Shown one piece after another: positions 7,503 through 18,043 of a stretch of DNA of 22,343 nt. The stretch is from assembly GCA_019649035.1 (NCBI GenBank), contig BMAT01005497.1, positions 33,344-55,686 on the forward strand, written 5' to 3'. The translations under genes were made by a program, and so were the position numbers. Positions within the stretch are counted from its first letter, which is position 1, and each line of letters opens with the position of its first letter. The notes under the pieces were generated by a model. That model saw nothing but the letters and a program-made list of their open reading frames with translations. It searched no databases and was not told the DNA's origin. Source of the stretch: Elysia marginata (taxonomy: Eukaryota; Mollusca; Gastropoda; Plakobranchidae).

Positions 7503-9500
7503 AAAAAAAAACAGTTATGAAGAACAAACATAAAAAGTTTTTTTTTTCCTTTTTCATGACCTGATAGTTAAGAAAGAAAGATTACAAACTGAGATATAGG
7601 AACAGACGAAACGAAGTATTTAGCATAAAAGCTATTTTGTGAAACTCCCGTCATTATTTGTCTCAATGATCTAATGCAGTAGGTTAATGGAAAAACACCA
7701 CCATTTTAAAGGTGGTAGGGCCTCTTAAAAAACTTAAAGGAGAAAAAACAAAAATTGTCACAAGATCAAACATAGATGTCGTGCTAAACTGGAAATTTAA
7801 CAGCGTAATACTTTTTAAAAAAATGGTCCGGCAACTGAACGGCAGTGAGACAGTAGCGGAAAAAAAAGGCCTATGCAGTAACTTCATGGTTTAAAGTTAA
7901 AGACACTGGCAGGGAGAAAAATGGGTAAAGTTTTCTGAAAAAAAAAACGAAATAAATGTTCATTTGCGCTTGTTAAAAAAACCCCAATCAATCAATCACT
8001 AGATAAAAAATACACTAGATAATTATATTTAAAATTATCATGAGATCTAGTTTTAAAGAAAGCACTTGCGCAGGAAACCATGTCCACAACGCAAACCCGC
8101 GCTATGCCTACACCACGCCAACATTCTTTTTGTTGTCTGCGGTACCTCTGCAACTGTGTATTAAAAAAGTGCCGCTGCGATACCGCAGAACCGCCAAGCC
8201 GTCACGTTGCCGTTCAGTACCAATAGATGCAGACAATGACATAAATCGATATCCATTTGAGCGATCTGAACCGTCCAGCTGGCGTTTTTTTACACTTGGC
8301 AGTGAGTTTCTAGCTTTGGAGTCAAAACCAAGTAACACGACAAGTTTAAATAGCCGAAAATAAAAAAAAAGATCAAAGGGATTAATCGTTATCAACATCA
8401 GTTTTGGAAATAGAGGTCAGTCATATAGTTCAAACTGATTTAAAAAAATACATGACGTGGCAGGACAAAACTCTTTACGGAGAAGAGTCAAATTCTTATA
8501 AAGGACTTTAGAATCCAACAATAAACAATGAAATCATAAATGATTTACTGTGTATATGTTTTGCAACCAGACCAAATGAGTCTGAAGTCGAAATTATAAA
8601 GTAGTATGATATTAATATCACAGGAAAGCTAGTTTTCTGTAGTTTCTAATACAACAAATTGGACAGCTCTACTATGTTTCTGTGTGGAGTTACAGCTGTT
8701 TAAAGTCGGCAGGGTTAGGAGATGGTCACAAAGGAGAGATAATTGCATTTAAAACTTTAAAGGTGTAAAGCCCTTAGCAATTACAACAAATAGAATTACA
8801 CACATAAAATATAAAAATTCAGAATAAATCAGTAGTCAAAACTGAAAGAAATCATGTAATTGCTAACTTCTAAAATTTAAACAAATTGACCTCTGAACAC
8901 GCACTAAACTTTGAAGGCCTTTCGACTTAAGACTCATTTGGGCTGAATGCAAAAAATATTATGTTTCGCGTCCAGGTAGAATGAGTCAAAAGTCATAAGT
9001 TCTTTTTCAGAGGTAAATGTCTATTTTTCTTCTTTTTCTGAATATTTAGAATCAACAAATACTATTGAATCTTTCCACAAAATATTGATGATTTTATATA
9101 TAAAACCCCAAAAATTTTGCTCTTGGAATGCTGAGAATATAGCGACATTCGTCTCACTCACCTGGGACACGAGGCATAATTTTATAGAATATTTGCTTGA
9201 TGGAGATTTACCACGTGCTAAGCCTAACTAAATGTTCAAATTTTTAGTTTAACGTTTTCACATTTTTTTTCTAAAAGAATTTTTCAAACAATGAATAAGT
9301 GAAGAAATGATCTTAAATCATATTTTGAGTTTTTAGTATACTGACAAATTCTTTGAGGCCTATCGAAGTTTATATTCTGATTATAATTAATGTTCGTTTA
9401 AAACATCATGCCCTCGCCTATCCCTATCTTTTTAAATGAACTATTCCATGTTTAAAAAAAATGAAAACATAATAAAATAATCTACTCCATTCTTTTTTAG
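7503..9500. other. intron B-C, second part
   Basis: About 2 kb before exon C. A slightly GC-richer island at 8040-8363 is open on both strands (107 codons plus, 96 codons minus) but neither translation is recognisable. It holds a 9-bp inverted repeat, TCTGCGGTA/TACCGCAGA (8146-8154 and 8181-8189). An 11-bp inverted pair, ACTGAACGGCA at 7834-7844 against TGCCGTTCAGT at 8208-8218, brackets part of it and could be the remains of a small non-autonomous transposon. A small hairpin, ACCACC/GGTGGT, lies at 7697-7716. The remainder is AT-rich and featureless. Confidence 0.4.
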
Positions 9501-9728
9501 GTCGTAACGTGGCTCTGAAACAGAGAACCGATCAATCTTCCACATTTGAACCATGGACTCACAGATGGAATGCCAAAAACGCTGTGGATGGTCGGACTGG
9601 TTTATTCAGGAAAGCGAAGAAAAGTCGTACGTGTACTCACACTGACCCCAGAAGAGGCCCGGGGTGGTGGAAATTGAAGTTTTCTTCAGCCGTGGATATC
9701 AGCAGATTCCTCATCTACAACAGAGATA
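9501..9728 (+). CDS. exon C: first half of the F5/8C (fucolectin-like) domain
   Basis: Exon of 228 nt, phase 1 at both ends, after TCTTTTTTAG and before A|GTAATA. It encodes GRNVALKQRTDQSSTF, then NAKNAVDGRTG, SRTCTHTD, GPGWWKLKF and ISRFLIYNRD. The order N-V-A-L, Q-S-S, A-V-D-G, C-T-H-T, W-W-x-x-x and I-Y-N-R is the hallmark of the F5/8 type C/fucolectin fold, a calcium-dependent sugar-binding beta sandwich. Extracellular ligand binding is the likely role. The A left at the donor joins CT of exon D to form ACT (Thr), giving YNRDTHWIRRRLKNF, which keeps the domain intact across a 7-kb intron. Without splicing the frame stops 7 codons later. Confidence 0.88.
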
Positions 9729-10423
9729 GTAATAATATTTATTATTAGATTATTAGATAAGACTTCATGAGGGTAACACCCACCAGTGGCATGATCCACG
9801 AGTTCAGATTCTTACGTCTACTCAAGGTGGGGGTTTCTGACCTGTACAACGGCAGCCTAGACCTAAATGCGAATATAGGATAGGTAATGTCGTACATATT
9901 AAAAAAAACAATAACCAATAGAATAATTATTTCATGGTCTGACTGTTGGCCCTGATACCGGCGTGGTTCCCTTATAAGTGTAAAAGATAACGTTTTTTTA
10001 CTAAGTTTTTAAAAAAATTAACAGTGAGGTAAAATTGTATGTTAGAGATATGTCAATGAGACTCGTTATGTATTACAGCGCTTGATCGAAAATACTATAG
10101 TGCGGTCCAACATTTGTGGTCCAGGTTTTTTTTTTTATCTTCTTTCATGGGTAACGCACAATATATATACTGGGCATATATTTTTGATTAAACCGTTTTA
10201 ATAAAGTATTGTTTCAGTTACCTCTATGAATTTAGTAAGATTTCTTTAAGACATTAATCTTTGTAAAAAATGCAATACCGAATTGACCAGTACAGTAACG
10301 GTTTTCCTGTATTGACGGGAATATCACCTCCGCATTAGTGCACTGCCCTTAAATGCAGCCATTCCAAGTAAACATTCTTTGAATAATCTCTTATATAAAA
10401 GGCGTTCGGTTCGACTCCAATCC
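9729..10423. other. start of intron C-D
   Basis: About 700 bases with no gene. One plus frame at about 9760-9880 is open after the exon (includes MIHEFRFLRLL and VSDLYNG) but is not recognised and has no clear acceptor. GGTTCGACTCC at 10408-10418 matches a B box, but there is no A box at the right distance. Confidence 0.45.
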
Positions 10424-10932
10424 CTATTTCCTCCGTTTCTGTTTCTGCCCCAACTTTGCCCGTTTAGCAGTTTCGGTTCTGTTGATAATTGGTGTTTGAT
10501 TTGCTTCAGGTTCTATATCATATAGACATACTGGTGCATCCTCTTTTGATAGCAAATATCTGTGATGTAATCTTCGTCTGTCTCTTCTAAATTGACTTGG
10601 CGACTTACGGCGAGCTTCGGCAGGGGTTGACAGATGAGATGTTGACACACTTGTGTCGGCCATTGCATCGAATCGTAGGACGAGGGTGGTTTTTTGTTGA
10701 TTTCCAGCTAGTTTATAAGAAGCTAGCTGGGATTCTTGAAACAAACTGTTAAGAATGTTTTCCAGAATGGTCGGGAATCCGCTAACTGGCATTCTGTAGG
10801 TTTAACGCTTTCAATTTCAACGAAAAAGTTAAAATTTTGTGAGAGGTCCACACAGCTTCGTCTAGCCTGCTCGCTTGTCACGCCGGAAGTCCTACTTCTT
10901 CTTCTTCTTCTTGATTTCTTCATATAGATCAC
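10424..10932 (-). pseudogene. unrecognised basic ORF in two overlapping frames, possibly transposon-derived
   Basis: The minus strand has two overlapping open frames. The 5' one (10932-10723) reads RRRRRSRTSGVTSEQARRSC, then FNFFVEIESVKPTECQLAD and FLTVCFKNPS. The 3' one (10792-10424) includes QLASYKLAGNQQKTTLVLRF and EARRKSPSQFRRDRRRLHH, and ends in a Lys/Arg-rich tail. They join smoothly if one frame change is allowed near 10725, next to a hairpin. The conserved-looking pattern and the S-P-S-x-x-x-R-D-x-R-R block look like a repetitive uncharacterised ORF carried by invertebrate transposons, but that is recollection, not proof. No catalytic motif is visible. The Arg run comes from a (CTT)n microsatellite at about 10890-10913. 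Confidence 0.4.
10704..10730. repeat. perfect 8-bp inverted repeat with 11-nt loop
   Basis: CCAGCTAG (10704-10711) pairs with CTAGCTGG (10723-10730). The stop codon of the upstream frame and the apparent frame switch of the 10424-10932 ORF fall inside it. Confidence 0.6.
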
Positions 10933-11070
10933 GACTGAGGTCTAGATCTAGTATTTCTTCTAGGCTCTAGATTTATGATTAAAGGGGAAGAAATATACAA
11001 ATTAAATGTAAGTCTACATTTATATAAAGTATAGATTAGTTTACTTATCATTGTCACTCCTTAAAGATCT
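10930..11070. repeat. AGATCTAG-rich tract, left example
   Basis: Short and overlapping words such as GGTCTAGATCTAG, GGCTCTAGATT and AAAGATCTAAAT recur here without a fixed period. The same vocabulary appears at 16085-16250 and 18440-19290. Confidence 0.6.
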
Positions 11071-11518
11071 AAATTAGAAAAAAAAATTCAATTAAATCTT
11101 TATTCACTCAAAAACTATCTCTCGGTTCGAAATATTTTGACTTAAACCTACGTTACAACTTTAAAAAAGATCTCTTCCTCCTTCTATCTTCTAAATTGCG
11201 CATCTGTTTGTGTAGCAGGATAGCAATAATATTACGAAACTAAAAACTCTCCAAGGCCCGTTTTATGCACGATTCTGCACCAACACGTAGGTGTAGGTCA
11301 GAAATGTTTGCACTACGCACTATTTTCGTATTCATGGAAAAAAGTTTCTTAGCACCAGCTCAACGCAATGCATCATGTAGTGAACTTCCTTCAATGTGTT
11401 CAAGTAAAGTTATCATGGCTTTAAACATTGGCCCTTTAAAAAAATTCAAACCACTGTCATCGTTTATTATTGTAAAAAGAAGCCTAAGTCACTCCCGAGT
11501 ATGCTTGGAATATTCGGG
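11071..11518. other. intronic stretch without a recognised gene
   Basis: AT-rich at first, then a stretch (11265-11518) open in the plus frame and adjoining the LINE relic on minus. The plus translation has no motif, and the minus frames here are broken and do not match the expected reverse transcriptase start, so the LINE relic is ended at 11519. Confidence 0.4.
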
Positions 11519-12596
11519 TCAAAACACAAAGCTATGTAGGCCTATAGCGCCAATTTGTTTATTAATTTTTATTGAAATATTTCCATAACCCCTTAACATT
11601 CGTCTTGCACTCCTTTGCAAGACTTGATTCATATTGATGAATGATTGTCTGTTGAGACGCTTTGATTTATTCCTAATAGCAGTACATTTCTTCAAATTAG
11701 TAACTATTCTACATTTCAGATCGTTTTTAAATAATCTGTTTTTCTTATTAAAACAGGCTTGTACTGTTTTGGTCAACTATAGAGAATTTTTGAAACCTTC
11801 TATTTCCTTTCAATTTGTTTTAAAGAACCCTCATGCACTGTTGATACTCATATGTGCCATGTCACTCCAGTCCGCCTATGATAACTAACCCTTCTCCATT
11901 TATCATAATCACCATTGAAATAATCCAAATGCACATCCTCGGCTTCAAGTTCTCTATTTTTAGCATTTGAAGAAATACAAACAAGATTATGATCACTTCT
12001 TGCCAATGAAGCCACATGAGCAAAACCAGTAACCCAAATAATCACCGCTACATAAAACCAAATTCAGTATGTTGCTATTTTGTGCTGTCCTGTGGCGAGT
12101 TGGGGAATAGACAAGCTGTGTAAAAAATTGTCTCTGAGAGTCTAGACAAACAAACTTTCGCAATAGGTGTAACACGGAAAGTCCCATTTAATTCGTGGGA
12201 ATTTAAATCGTCAGTAATGAGTTCAGTGTCAAAATGGTATTGATAAATATTTTGTAAATTTTCTCTGAGTGCATTAAAAGTTCTCGTTTATCTAAGTATG
12301 TTCTAAACATATTGCTTATTAAATTTCATGATTTAAAAACTGCACCAACACTTTATTTGACAGCAGAGGCAAAAGCGAAAGGTTGGGCATCCAATCACTC
12401 CTGGACATTAACTCCACGAGGACATTCATTGATAAAACGTAAATTACCTGGTTTTCAAAATAATATCTTAGGATATAGAATAAATTTTCGTATTATTTTT
12501 AGGCATAGTTATCACGAAACATGTAATGTTAGGACAGTATTTTCTGACTAAAATATTAATTTCTGCCCTCTTGTTCGAAAAGCTATCTAAGTTGTT
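11519..12596 (-). mobile_element. LINE ORF2 relic: apurinic-type endonuclease and linker
   Basis: Minus-strand segments in shifting frames line up with the N-terminal half of a LINE ORF2. NNLDSFSNKRAEINIL and KYCPNITC (12596-12471) fit the endonuclease N-x-x-x-L...P-D-I block. LITDDLNSHELNGTF (12218-12174) is a decayed GDFN-H-x-x-W box. QLVYSPTRHRT and SNILNLVL (about 12120-12045) fit the P-T-R and L-D-L-V-L blocks, and LARSDHNLV (about 12000-11980) is the catalytic S-D-H box. A basic linker with TAIRNKSKRLNRQS follows (11776-11519). The usual catalytic Glu after the first block is replaced (CFVITM where family members have Q-E-T). The GDFN-H style suggests a Nimb/I/Jockey-type element. No reverse transcriptase follows downstream, so the copy is 3'-incomplete as well as mutated. 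It is antisense to the host gene. Confidence 0.72.
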
Positions 12597-12751
12597 TATA
12601 GAACACGAAAATCTTGCATATTTACAACCTTTATTTCAGTGTTACATTTGGATCATACAATATAGACTGAAAAGAATCCTTATTAGGTAGTCAGAAGCCG
12701 CCATTCTGTTTGGTCTCCCTTGTTCGTCGTGATGTCCGAGTGTCTTTCTCC

Positions 12752-12973
12752 TTATGACTCGGTTCTGATGTCGTCTGCTTTTGTGGTGAATGATGACTCA
12801 TTACAGACACTAGTCTGCGAATAAGGTGTCTTTACTAAAGTCTCAGACGGGTTTTTATGTAGGGACCGTCTTCGCTTTTCTATAGTGGCAACAATTCGTC
12901 TCGTTATAGATGACGCTGAAATAGATTGGTCTCTACCAAGACGTAATGAACTTTCTACTTGCTCCTGAATCAT
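12752..12973 (-). CDS. unrecognised small ORF upstream of the LINE relic
   Basis: A 73-codon minus-strand frame, Ser-, Arg- and Thr-rich, reading QSISASSITRRIVATIEKRR and more, with no domain I recognise. It stands about 150 bases upstream (in minus orientation) of the endonuclease relic, where a LINE would carry the end of ORF1, so an ORF1 remnant is possible. It could equally be chance. Confidence 0.18.
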   Translation of the reverse strand: MIQEQVESSLRLGRDQSISASSITRRIVATIEKRRRSLHKNPSETLVKTPYSQTSVCNESSFTTKADDIRTES

Positions 12974-14662
12974 AATTCATTGAGAGATTTTTAATTGTAT
13001 CCTATATGCCTTTGTAATGACATGATATAATATGATAAACAAACACATAAACAAACAAACAGAGACATGAACAGATTTTTAAATTTTATAAAGTAGATTT
13101 CTGAAATTACATTTTGAACTTTTTCGGGATGTGTGAAATAAAACCACATTTTCATTTAAATAATCATACTTAAACCTTAGAGATAGTGCCGACAATTTTT
13201 CTTTTACTTCATAGCATTTAAAGATCAATACAGCAAAACGCAAGACAAACCATTATATAACGCATTGGTGACGTTGGAGAAAGTTCTTATTTTGTCAACA
13301 AATCTGAAATGCCCATCATAGTGCAAAGACAAAGTTTTTAAAACATAGATTTTTTTGCGTTAAAACTTAGGATGGTTTCTGTTGTTCTTGGACCAGACTA
13401 TGAAAAGTAACGGTATCAACTTATTCTAAATATTTAACTGAACACACTTATGCGGATTAGAAAATTGCTACTAATACTGTAAAGCCTCTGTTGCTACGAC
13501 GCAGCATGCTATCGAATTTTATAAGAAGATTTAAAAAAGAAATCTAAAACTACTGATCGAATGTGACTCAAAAAATCTCTTAGTATAAAAAATTTATTCA
13601 GAGACCTGTGTAAAATATGGATATAGTGGGTCAACTAAAAAATTTTTTCAAACAAACTTTGACCACATATTTTGTATTACACTATAGTCATTATTACCTT
13701 TTTTTTTAACTTACTGTGGGCATTAGAATGTTAGCCTAGGTTAAATAAAATTTTTAAATTTTTGGTCTTTTAAAGAAAAAAATTAACTTCTTAAGATATA
13801 AGTGAATTTCGAGTACAACGACTAGCCAGTCTTGATTACTATTTTGAAGGAATATCTTAGTATCATGTAATCCATGCAAACTAAACAGATTATTTATGTC
13901 TTTGGTTTCAGAAGAGGACTGTTATTTAAAGAACGAAACATTTCATTTTTTCCAAAGCAGTCGCTTCTCCTTATCTAAATGTATTAGGAAGTGCCCTTGA
14001 CATTGTTCTTACATAAACACAAGTCAGAAAAAAAAAGCTAGCGCCCTTCTTTATGTAATTTAATGGGTTTGTTTGCGAATCATTTTATCTTAACTTATAG
14101 ATTGTCGACAAGGTCGATTAGCACAATCATGATATAAAATAATGTAAGCGAATATGCATTTGAAATTCGGGTATTATAAAATATTTATTATAATATATTG
14201 GATAAGATATATTTCATAATTCGACTGCGTGGGATATTTGTTTTGGACAGCGTTTGTACATATATACATTTTCGTTGAACATTCTGCATACATACAGTGC
14301 TCAAACGTTGTTATGTCATTATACACTGTCTATAATCATACATATGCATAGCAATCATTAATTCAATACCGTAAGGAGCAAAGACTTACATACACAACAA
14401 AAAACTAACCTGTACAAAGCGAAGCATGATCTACATGTTGTGAGCCCGGAGTTGCCCTAATAATTATTACAAGTGTTGATAAGATAAAAGATTTTTATAC
14501 ATGTCTTTTTCTTATCTGGGTTGCAAGATTTGTACCGGTACGAGGGAAAACAAGGAACTGTTTAACAGATGCTTTGGGTCTTTTGGGGAGATTTGTAGCT
14601 TTATTAGCAGCACAGTCTTCCTACAGTAGTATATACTTGGAAGTTTTCTTTTTTCATTAATA
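12974..14662. other. long AT-rich intronic stretch without a gene
   Basis: About 1.7 kb, AT-rich, with an (AAAC)n-like patch near 13035-13062, an A/T palindromic patch near 14165-14215, and no open frame of note on either strand. The 3' untranslated end of the CR1/L2-like relic presumably falls in the last few hundred bases, but no tail repeat is identified. Confidence 0.45.
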
Positions 14663-15477
14663 TTAGTTTGTTTTTATTTTTCTGATCAGTGGAACTATAT
14701 CCTCCTTGTTTTTTTGGACGTGAATTCGGATCGCCAACCTTTTTATACCGTATGTTATTACGCTTTGGTTGGTGGCCCTGTTAACCAGATAGCATATTTC
14801 AAGGTTTACATTGAAAAACTTCAACTTGCGCAGAAATTTATTGCACATGTCACCACAAACCGTGTGCCAGTTCAATGTACAGTCTATTCTAGGCCTAACT
14901 ACAGTATAACTATCAACTATGGAAATTGCTTTGCCATCAATGTTCAGGGCGGTGACAGCTTTTTTTTCTTTATTTTGTAATTTAAAAAAAAAATACTTTT
15001 AGCTTTGTCAGCATTAATTAAAATGAAACGTTTATTCGTGCATCATCCACAAAACATTTTAACTTCAAATCTATAAGCTTCCTCATAATTGCTCAAGAGA
15101 TCCCGCAGTTTTGTGTCATTGGCAAAATGGGTTAGACAAGTGTTTTCTTTCGTATGTCAATAATTATTTGTATATATTGAAAGCACTACAAGAGAATAGA
15201 CTCCCCACCCCCCCTTATGGCACGCCTATGTCTTTTACTTATACTCCCGACACTTTCCATTTACATCATAACATAATTTTGAGTTGCATAAAACTCTTGA
15301 TGATTTGATCTTTAGCGAAAAAAATTTCTGCGCTAGAAAATAAAACCAAATATTATTAAAAGCCGACGAAAAGTCCGTAAAGAGTATACCTGTGTTTGTA
15401 TGTGCGTTAGGTGTATCTAGATGTTTGGTAGTGTTGATTACGAATACCTCTAAAGCAGCTTCCATTCTATCCTTCTC
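14663..15477 (-). pseudogene. LINE reverse transcriptase with C-terminal region, degraded
   Basis: Minus-strand reading across frames gives, in order: KDRMEAALEVFVINTTKHLD; ILFTDFSSAFNNI (motif A, 15387-15349); GVP*GG (motif B, where GVPQG has become a TAA stop at 15217-15215); NIYTNNY; LTHFANDTKLRDLL (motif C, 15126-15112, with the first Asp of the usual A-D-D now Asn); NADKAKS; ALNIDGKAI; NKFLRKLKFFNVNLEI; and SVITYGI. That is the standard run from palm through thumb of CR1/L2-like elements. Stops also occur at NNY* and MFCG*C. The loss of a catalytic Asp and the stops make it inactive. The forward ORF at 14714-14980 is a shadow of it. Confidence 0.83.
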
Positions 15478-16380
15478 TTTTTTTTTGTCAGATTAGAGAA
15501 TCGGGTCTAGCCGATTTTCAGAGTCGTGAAGGAGATGTCTTAGAAAATTAATTTCTAATTATTAAAAAGCTACAGATGTGGGTTTCACATGTCAAAATTC
15601 GTTAACATCTGTGACTGTATCTTTTTAGAAACAGAAATTATTTCGGACTTTTCTATGCAACTTAATGGTATGGATTTTGAGTGATTGGTGTAACAGCTAA
15701 GTAAAAAAATGAGAGAGCTTCCGACATCACTCTTTGAGAATACTCCCTTATACTTAATATATAATAGGCCAGTAGCTTAGCCTAGCCTGGCCTTAGTTTA
15801 ATAACTCAGAGTTTTGCTGAACTGACTCTTTGGTTAATCCTGTATCACTCTCACTGCCTAATGATTAAATTATTCTTTTTATTGATTTTCAGTTATCATA
15901 ATCTGCTTCATGCAGTTCCAGGTTCTTTTTAGATTCTTTGCTCTAAATTCTTGTTCTAACTTTGTTATCTATTAGTTATTTATGAAAGTTCAAGTCTTGC
16001 ACAATTCTACATTAGAATGGAAAACGGAAGATTACACATAAACAAATTATTTCGCCTGCCCCGTTGTTGAATTCTGTAGAATGTAAGTTGGATCTAAATC
16101 TAAAGTTTAGCCTAAAAGTCTAAGAATTTGATCCAGAAATCAGTTTAGATAATCTAGATTTAGAGCTAGATAGAGAACTTCAGAGGATTATGTTGATCTA
16201 GAGTCTGTATTAGGCCTAGATCTATCTAAGATTTAGGCAATATTTTACTTCAATTTTAGGCTCTGTGTGTCATGGTTTTTTTTTCGCCTTAAGGTTTAGG
16301 TTATACGGGTCAAATTTAAAGGTTACTTTTTCCTTCATTGATCTTTAACGTCCCTAACCTATCTTTTATGCTTTTCGTCA
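15478..16380. other. gap inside the LINE relic, includes an AGATCTAG-rich tract
   Basis: No coding signal. The middle (16085-16250) is packed with GATCTA, TCTAGA and AGATTTAG words; near 15770-15800 there is a short CTAGCCTGGCC-like patch. The region should have held the N-terminal part of the reverse transcriptase but is no longer recognisable. Confidence 0.5.
16085..16250. repeat. AGATCTAG-rich tract, middle example
   Basis: Dense variants of GATCTAAATCTAAAG, AATCTAGATTTAGAGC and GGCCTAGATCTATCTAAG with no regular period. Same vocabulary as 10930-11070 and 18440-19290. It interrupts the LINE relic. Confidence 0.65.
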
Positions 16381-16563
16381 TCTATCTATTTTTTTAAGTC
16401 TGTTCTGTGTGGGCTTTTCTGTTCTTTTTAGAAGCTCTTTAAATTCTTTAGTGACCCACGATATGTCATTACAGAGTTTAGTAATTTTCTTAAGAACAAC
16501 TTTACTTTCGTCACAAAAGGTAATATTGGATTTAAATGCATTAGTAAGTTTTTCTAAATCGTC
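16381..16563 (-). pseudogene. LINE ORF2 linker between endonuclease and reverse transcriptase
   Basis: A continuous 61-codon minus frame contains DDLEKLTNAFKSNITFCDES, then ISWVTKEFKELLKRTEK. The spacing of I-x-F-C-x-x near the start and W-V/F-T-K-E-x-K-x-L-L later is characteristic of CR1/L2-like ORF2 (usual form S-Y-I-x-F-C ... K-P-W-x-T-K-x-x-K-x-L-L). It ends in a TGA at 16380-16378. Confidence 0.68.
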
Positions 16564-16717
16564 ATAATATAATTAAGTAAAAATATTGCACACTGTACAC
16601 TCCAGGCATCCCTATAGCCGCTCCATAATGTCTGGTATCAACACTCTGGTTGCTGGGTCTCATTTTATCTCAAATATCGATTTATCCGTTACAACTTACT
16701 ATTTATTTCTACCTCAG
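16564..16717. other. end of intron C-D with acceptor
   Basis: A short stretch leading to the pyrimidine-rich acceptor ATTTATTTCTACCTCAG before exon D. No other feature. Confidence 0.6.
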
Positions 16718-16942
16718 CTCACTGGATCAGAAGACGTCTGAAAAATTTCAAACTGACAGCCGAGCCAGAGGACAGAAGCGACATCCCTTTCTCCTACACA
16801 GACACAGAGAGCTATGCAAAGGACGTGTACAGTGTTAAACCTTCTCCCAAGATCAGTTTTAATGTCACTGAAATCCGCGTGGATGTCTCAAGCAATAACA
16901 CAGAAAAAATACTGACGTTATGTGAAGTATTTGTTTTTGGAG
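16718..16942 (+). CDS. exon D: second half of the F5/8C (fucolectin-like) domain
   Basis: Exon of 225 nt, phase 1 at both ends, after CTACCTCAG and before GGAG|GTAAGC. In the frame set by exon C it reads HWIRRRLKNFKLTAEP, IPFSYTDTESYAKDVY, FNVTEIRVDVSSNNTEKI and LTLCEVFVFG. R-L-K-N-F-x-L, F-x-Y-x-D and L-x-L-C-E-V-x-V-F-G are the closing strands of the F5/8C fold, and the C of LCEV usually pairs with the C-T-H-T cysteine encoded in exon C. One N-glycosylation sequon (NVT) and one NNT are present. Two other-frame ORFs over it are shadows. Phase continuity with both neighbours is strong support for a real, selected exon. Confidence 0.9.
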
Positions 16943-18043
16943 GTAAGCACCTAAATTATAGTAAGAATCGCAATTTTTTTCCGACAAAAAGGGTATTTGT
17001 TCGAAAAAAAAAGAAGAACTTGAGTACAGCGGCGCAGAGTTCGGCTGAATGTTGACTTAAGTCAAACATCGGGCACAATGGTTCTGACCTATATCTAGCA
17101 CGCGGTTCTTATTGTTGGTGCGAAATTTTGTACCACGTGCGGTTTCTTGTAGGTGCGTAATATTTTTTTCGTACTGCGTCAACCAAAAAAAGTGTGCTAT
17201 CTGCAAGAGAGAAGGCTGAATTGATTGGTGATTGCCCACACCTAACGAGATCCTACTGAGATATATATAGGTCCGAATTATGATATACGTTTAATAATTC
17301 GTCTTATTAGGTGACACATTTGTATAATTCAATTTCATTTACGTACCCATAAACTTCTTTCTTCTTCAATGGAATGGAGTCGTGTTTTGTTTTGGTCATT
17401 ATCAACAAAATAAGCGGTTTCTTTAATGGTGTCCATGATAAATTATTATTAACTTCCAAAATGTTATGCATGGTACTATTTTCAACAAGCATTATTTTTA
17501 TTATGTTTCTTTTTCTGTGTTATTCTGTTCTTTTTAATTATGTGTCGTAAAAATGTTTTAAGGTTGTTTTTTTTCTTTTTGAGTAATGTGCTCCAATATT
17601 TCTTTTCATTGTCGGACAAAATAGTATGAAATATATAGTTAAATAATTATTCAAGTTTTTTTTTATTTTTAAACTAAAATTTTCCTACCAGCTCCTTAAT
17701 CAGCCATGTATAAAACTCCTGGCTGTCAGGGGTAGCTGTTTCAAAATGTATTCATTTTACATTTGGCTCCTTTCCAACACTGAACAGTGATAAAGAACCT
17801 TTTTTCTGTTGTCATAGTAATTTACAATTTAAATTACCGGCATGACCTGCCGAAAAGCAAGAGGTAGGTCCACTTGTTTTGCTTTCATGATCATAGTCCA
17901 AGCCTTCGCCATTGATTTGGTCGATTCGTTTGCCCGTTTCATACTTTTCAAATAAATCATCAATGAAAAAAGGAATAATAAATTAGATGCAATCAAAGTT
18001 ATTACTATGTATTAAAAAAAACAATTTGTCAATTTTTCCTCAG
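16943..18043. other. intron D-E
   Basis: About 1.1 kb, AT-rich with several T runs. Short minus frames (17239-17057, 17492-17307) have no recognisable motifs. It ends with acceptor AATTTTTCCTCAG. No repeat family recognised. Confidence 0.6.

Larger units (their letters stand above)
14663..16563 (-). mobile_element. CR1/L2-like LINE relic, antisense in the intron
   Basis: On minus, a linker segment (16563-16381) is followed, after about 900 bases of interruption, by a reverse transcriptase and C-terminal region (15477-14663). Both match the same type of LINE ORF2 (D-F-S-S-A-F-N type reverse transcriptase), in the right order and orientation. I therefore treat them as one broken insertion, with an AGATCTAG-rich tract inside the gap (16085-16250). 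No endonuclease is seen upstream, and exon D begins only about 150 bases further, so the insertion is 5'-truncated. Two separate insertions remain possible. Confidence 0.75.

Noticed and set aside
7159..7557. 132-codon minus-strand ORF
   Set aside because: It spans the SINE from end to end, including the tRNA-like head and the simple tail; not a protein gene.
9740..9885. Open frame following exon C as an extra coding segment
   Set aside because: The exon C donor at 9729 joins exon D in perfect phase and restores the F5/8C domain; read-through stops 7 codons later and the later open frame has no acceptor or known motif.
10408..10418. Second B-box-like match GGTTCGACTCC
   Set aside because: There is no A box 30-60 bases away and no SINE body or duplications around it.
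14714..14980. Forward 88-codon ORF
   Set aside because: It lies opposite the readable LINE reverse transcriptase C-terminal region on minus; its own translation has no motif.
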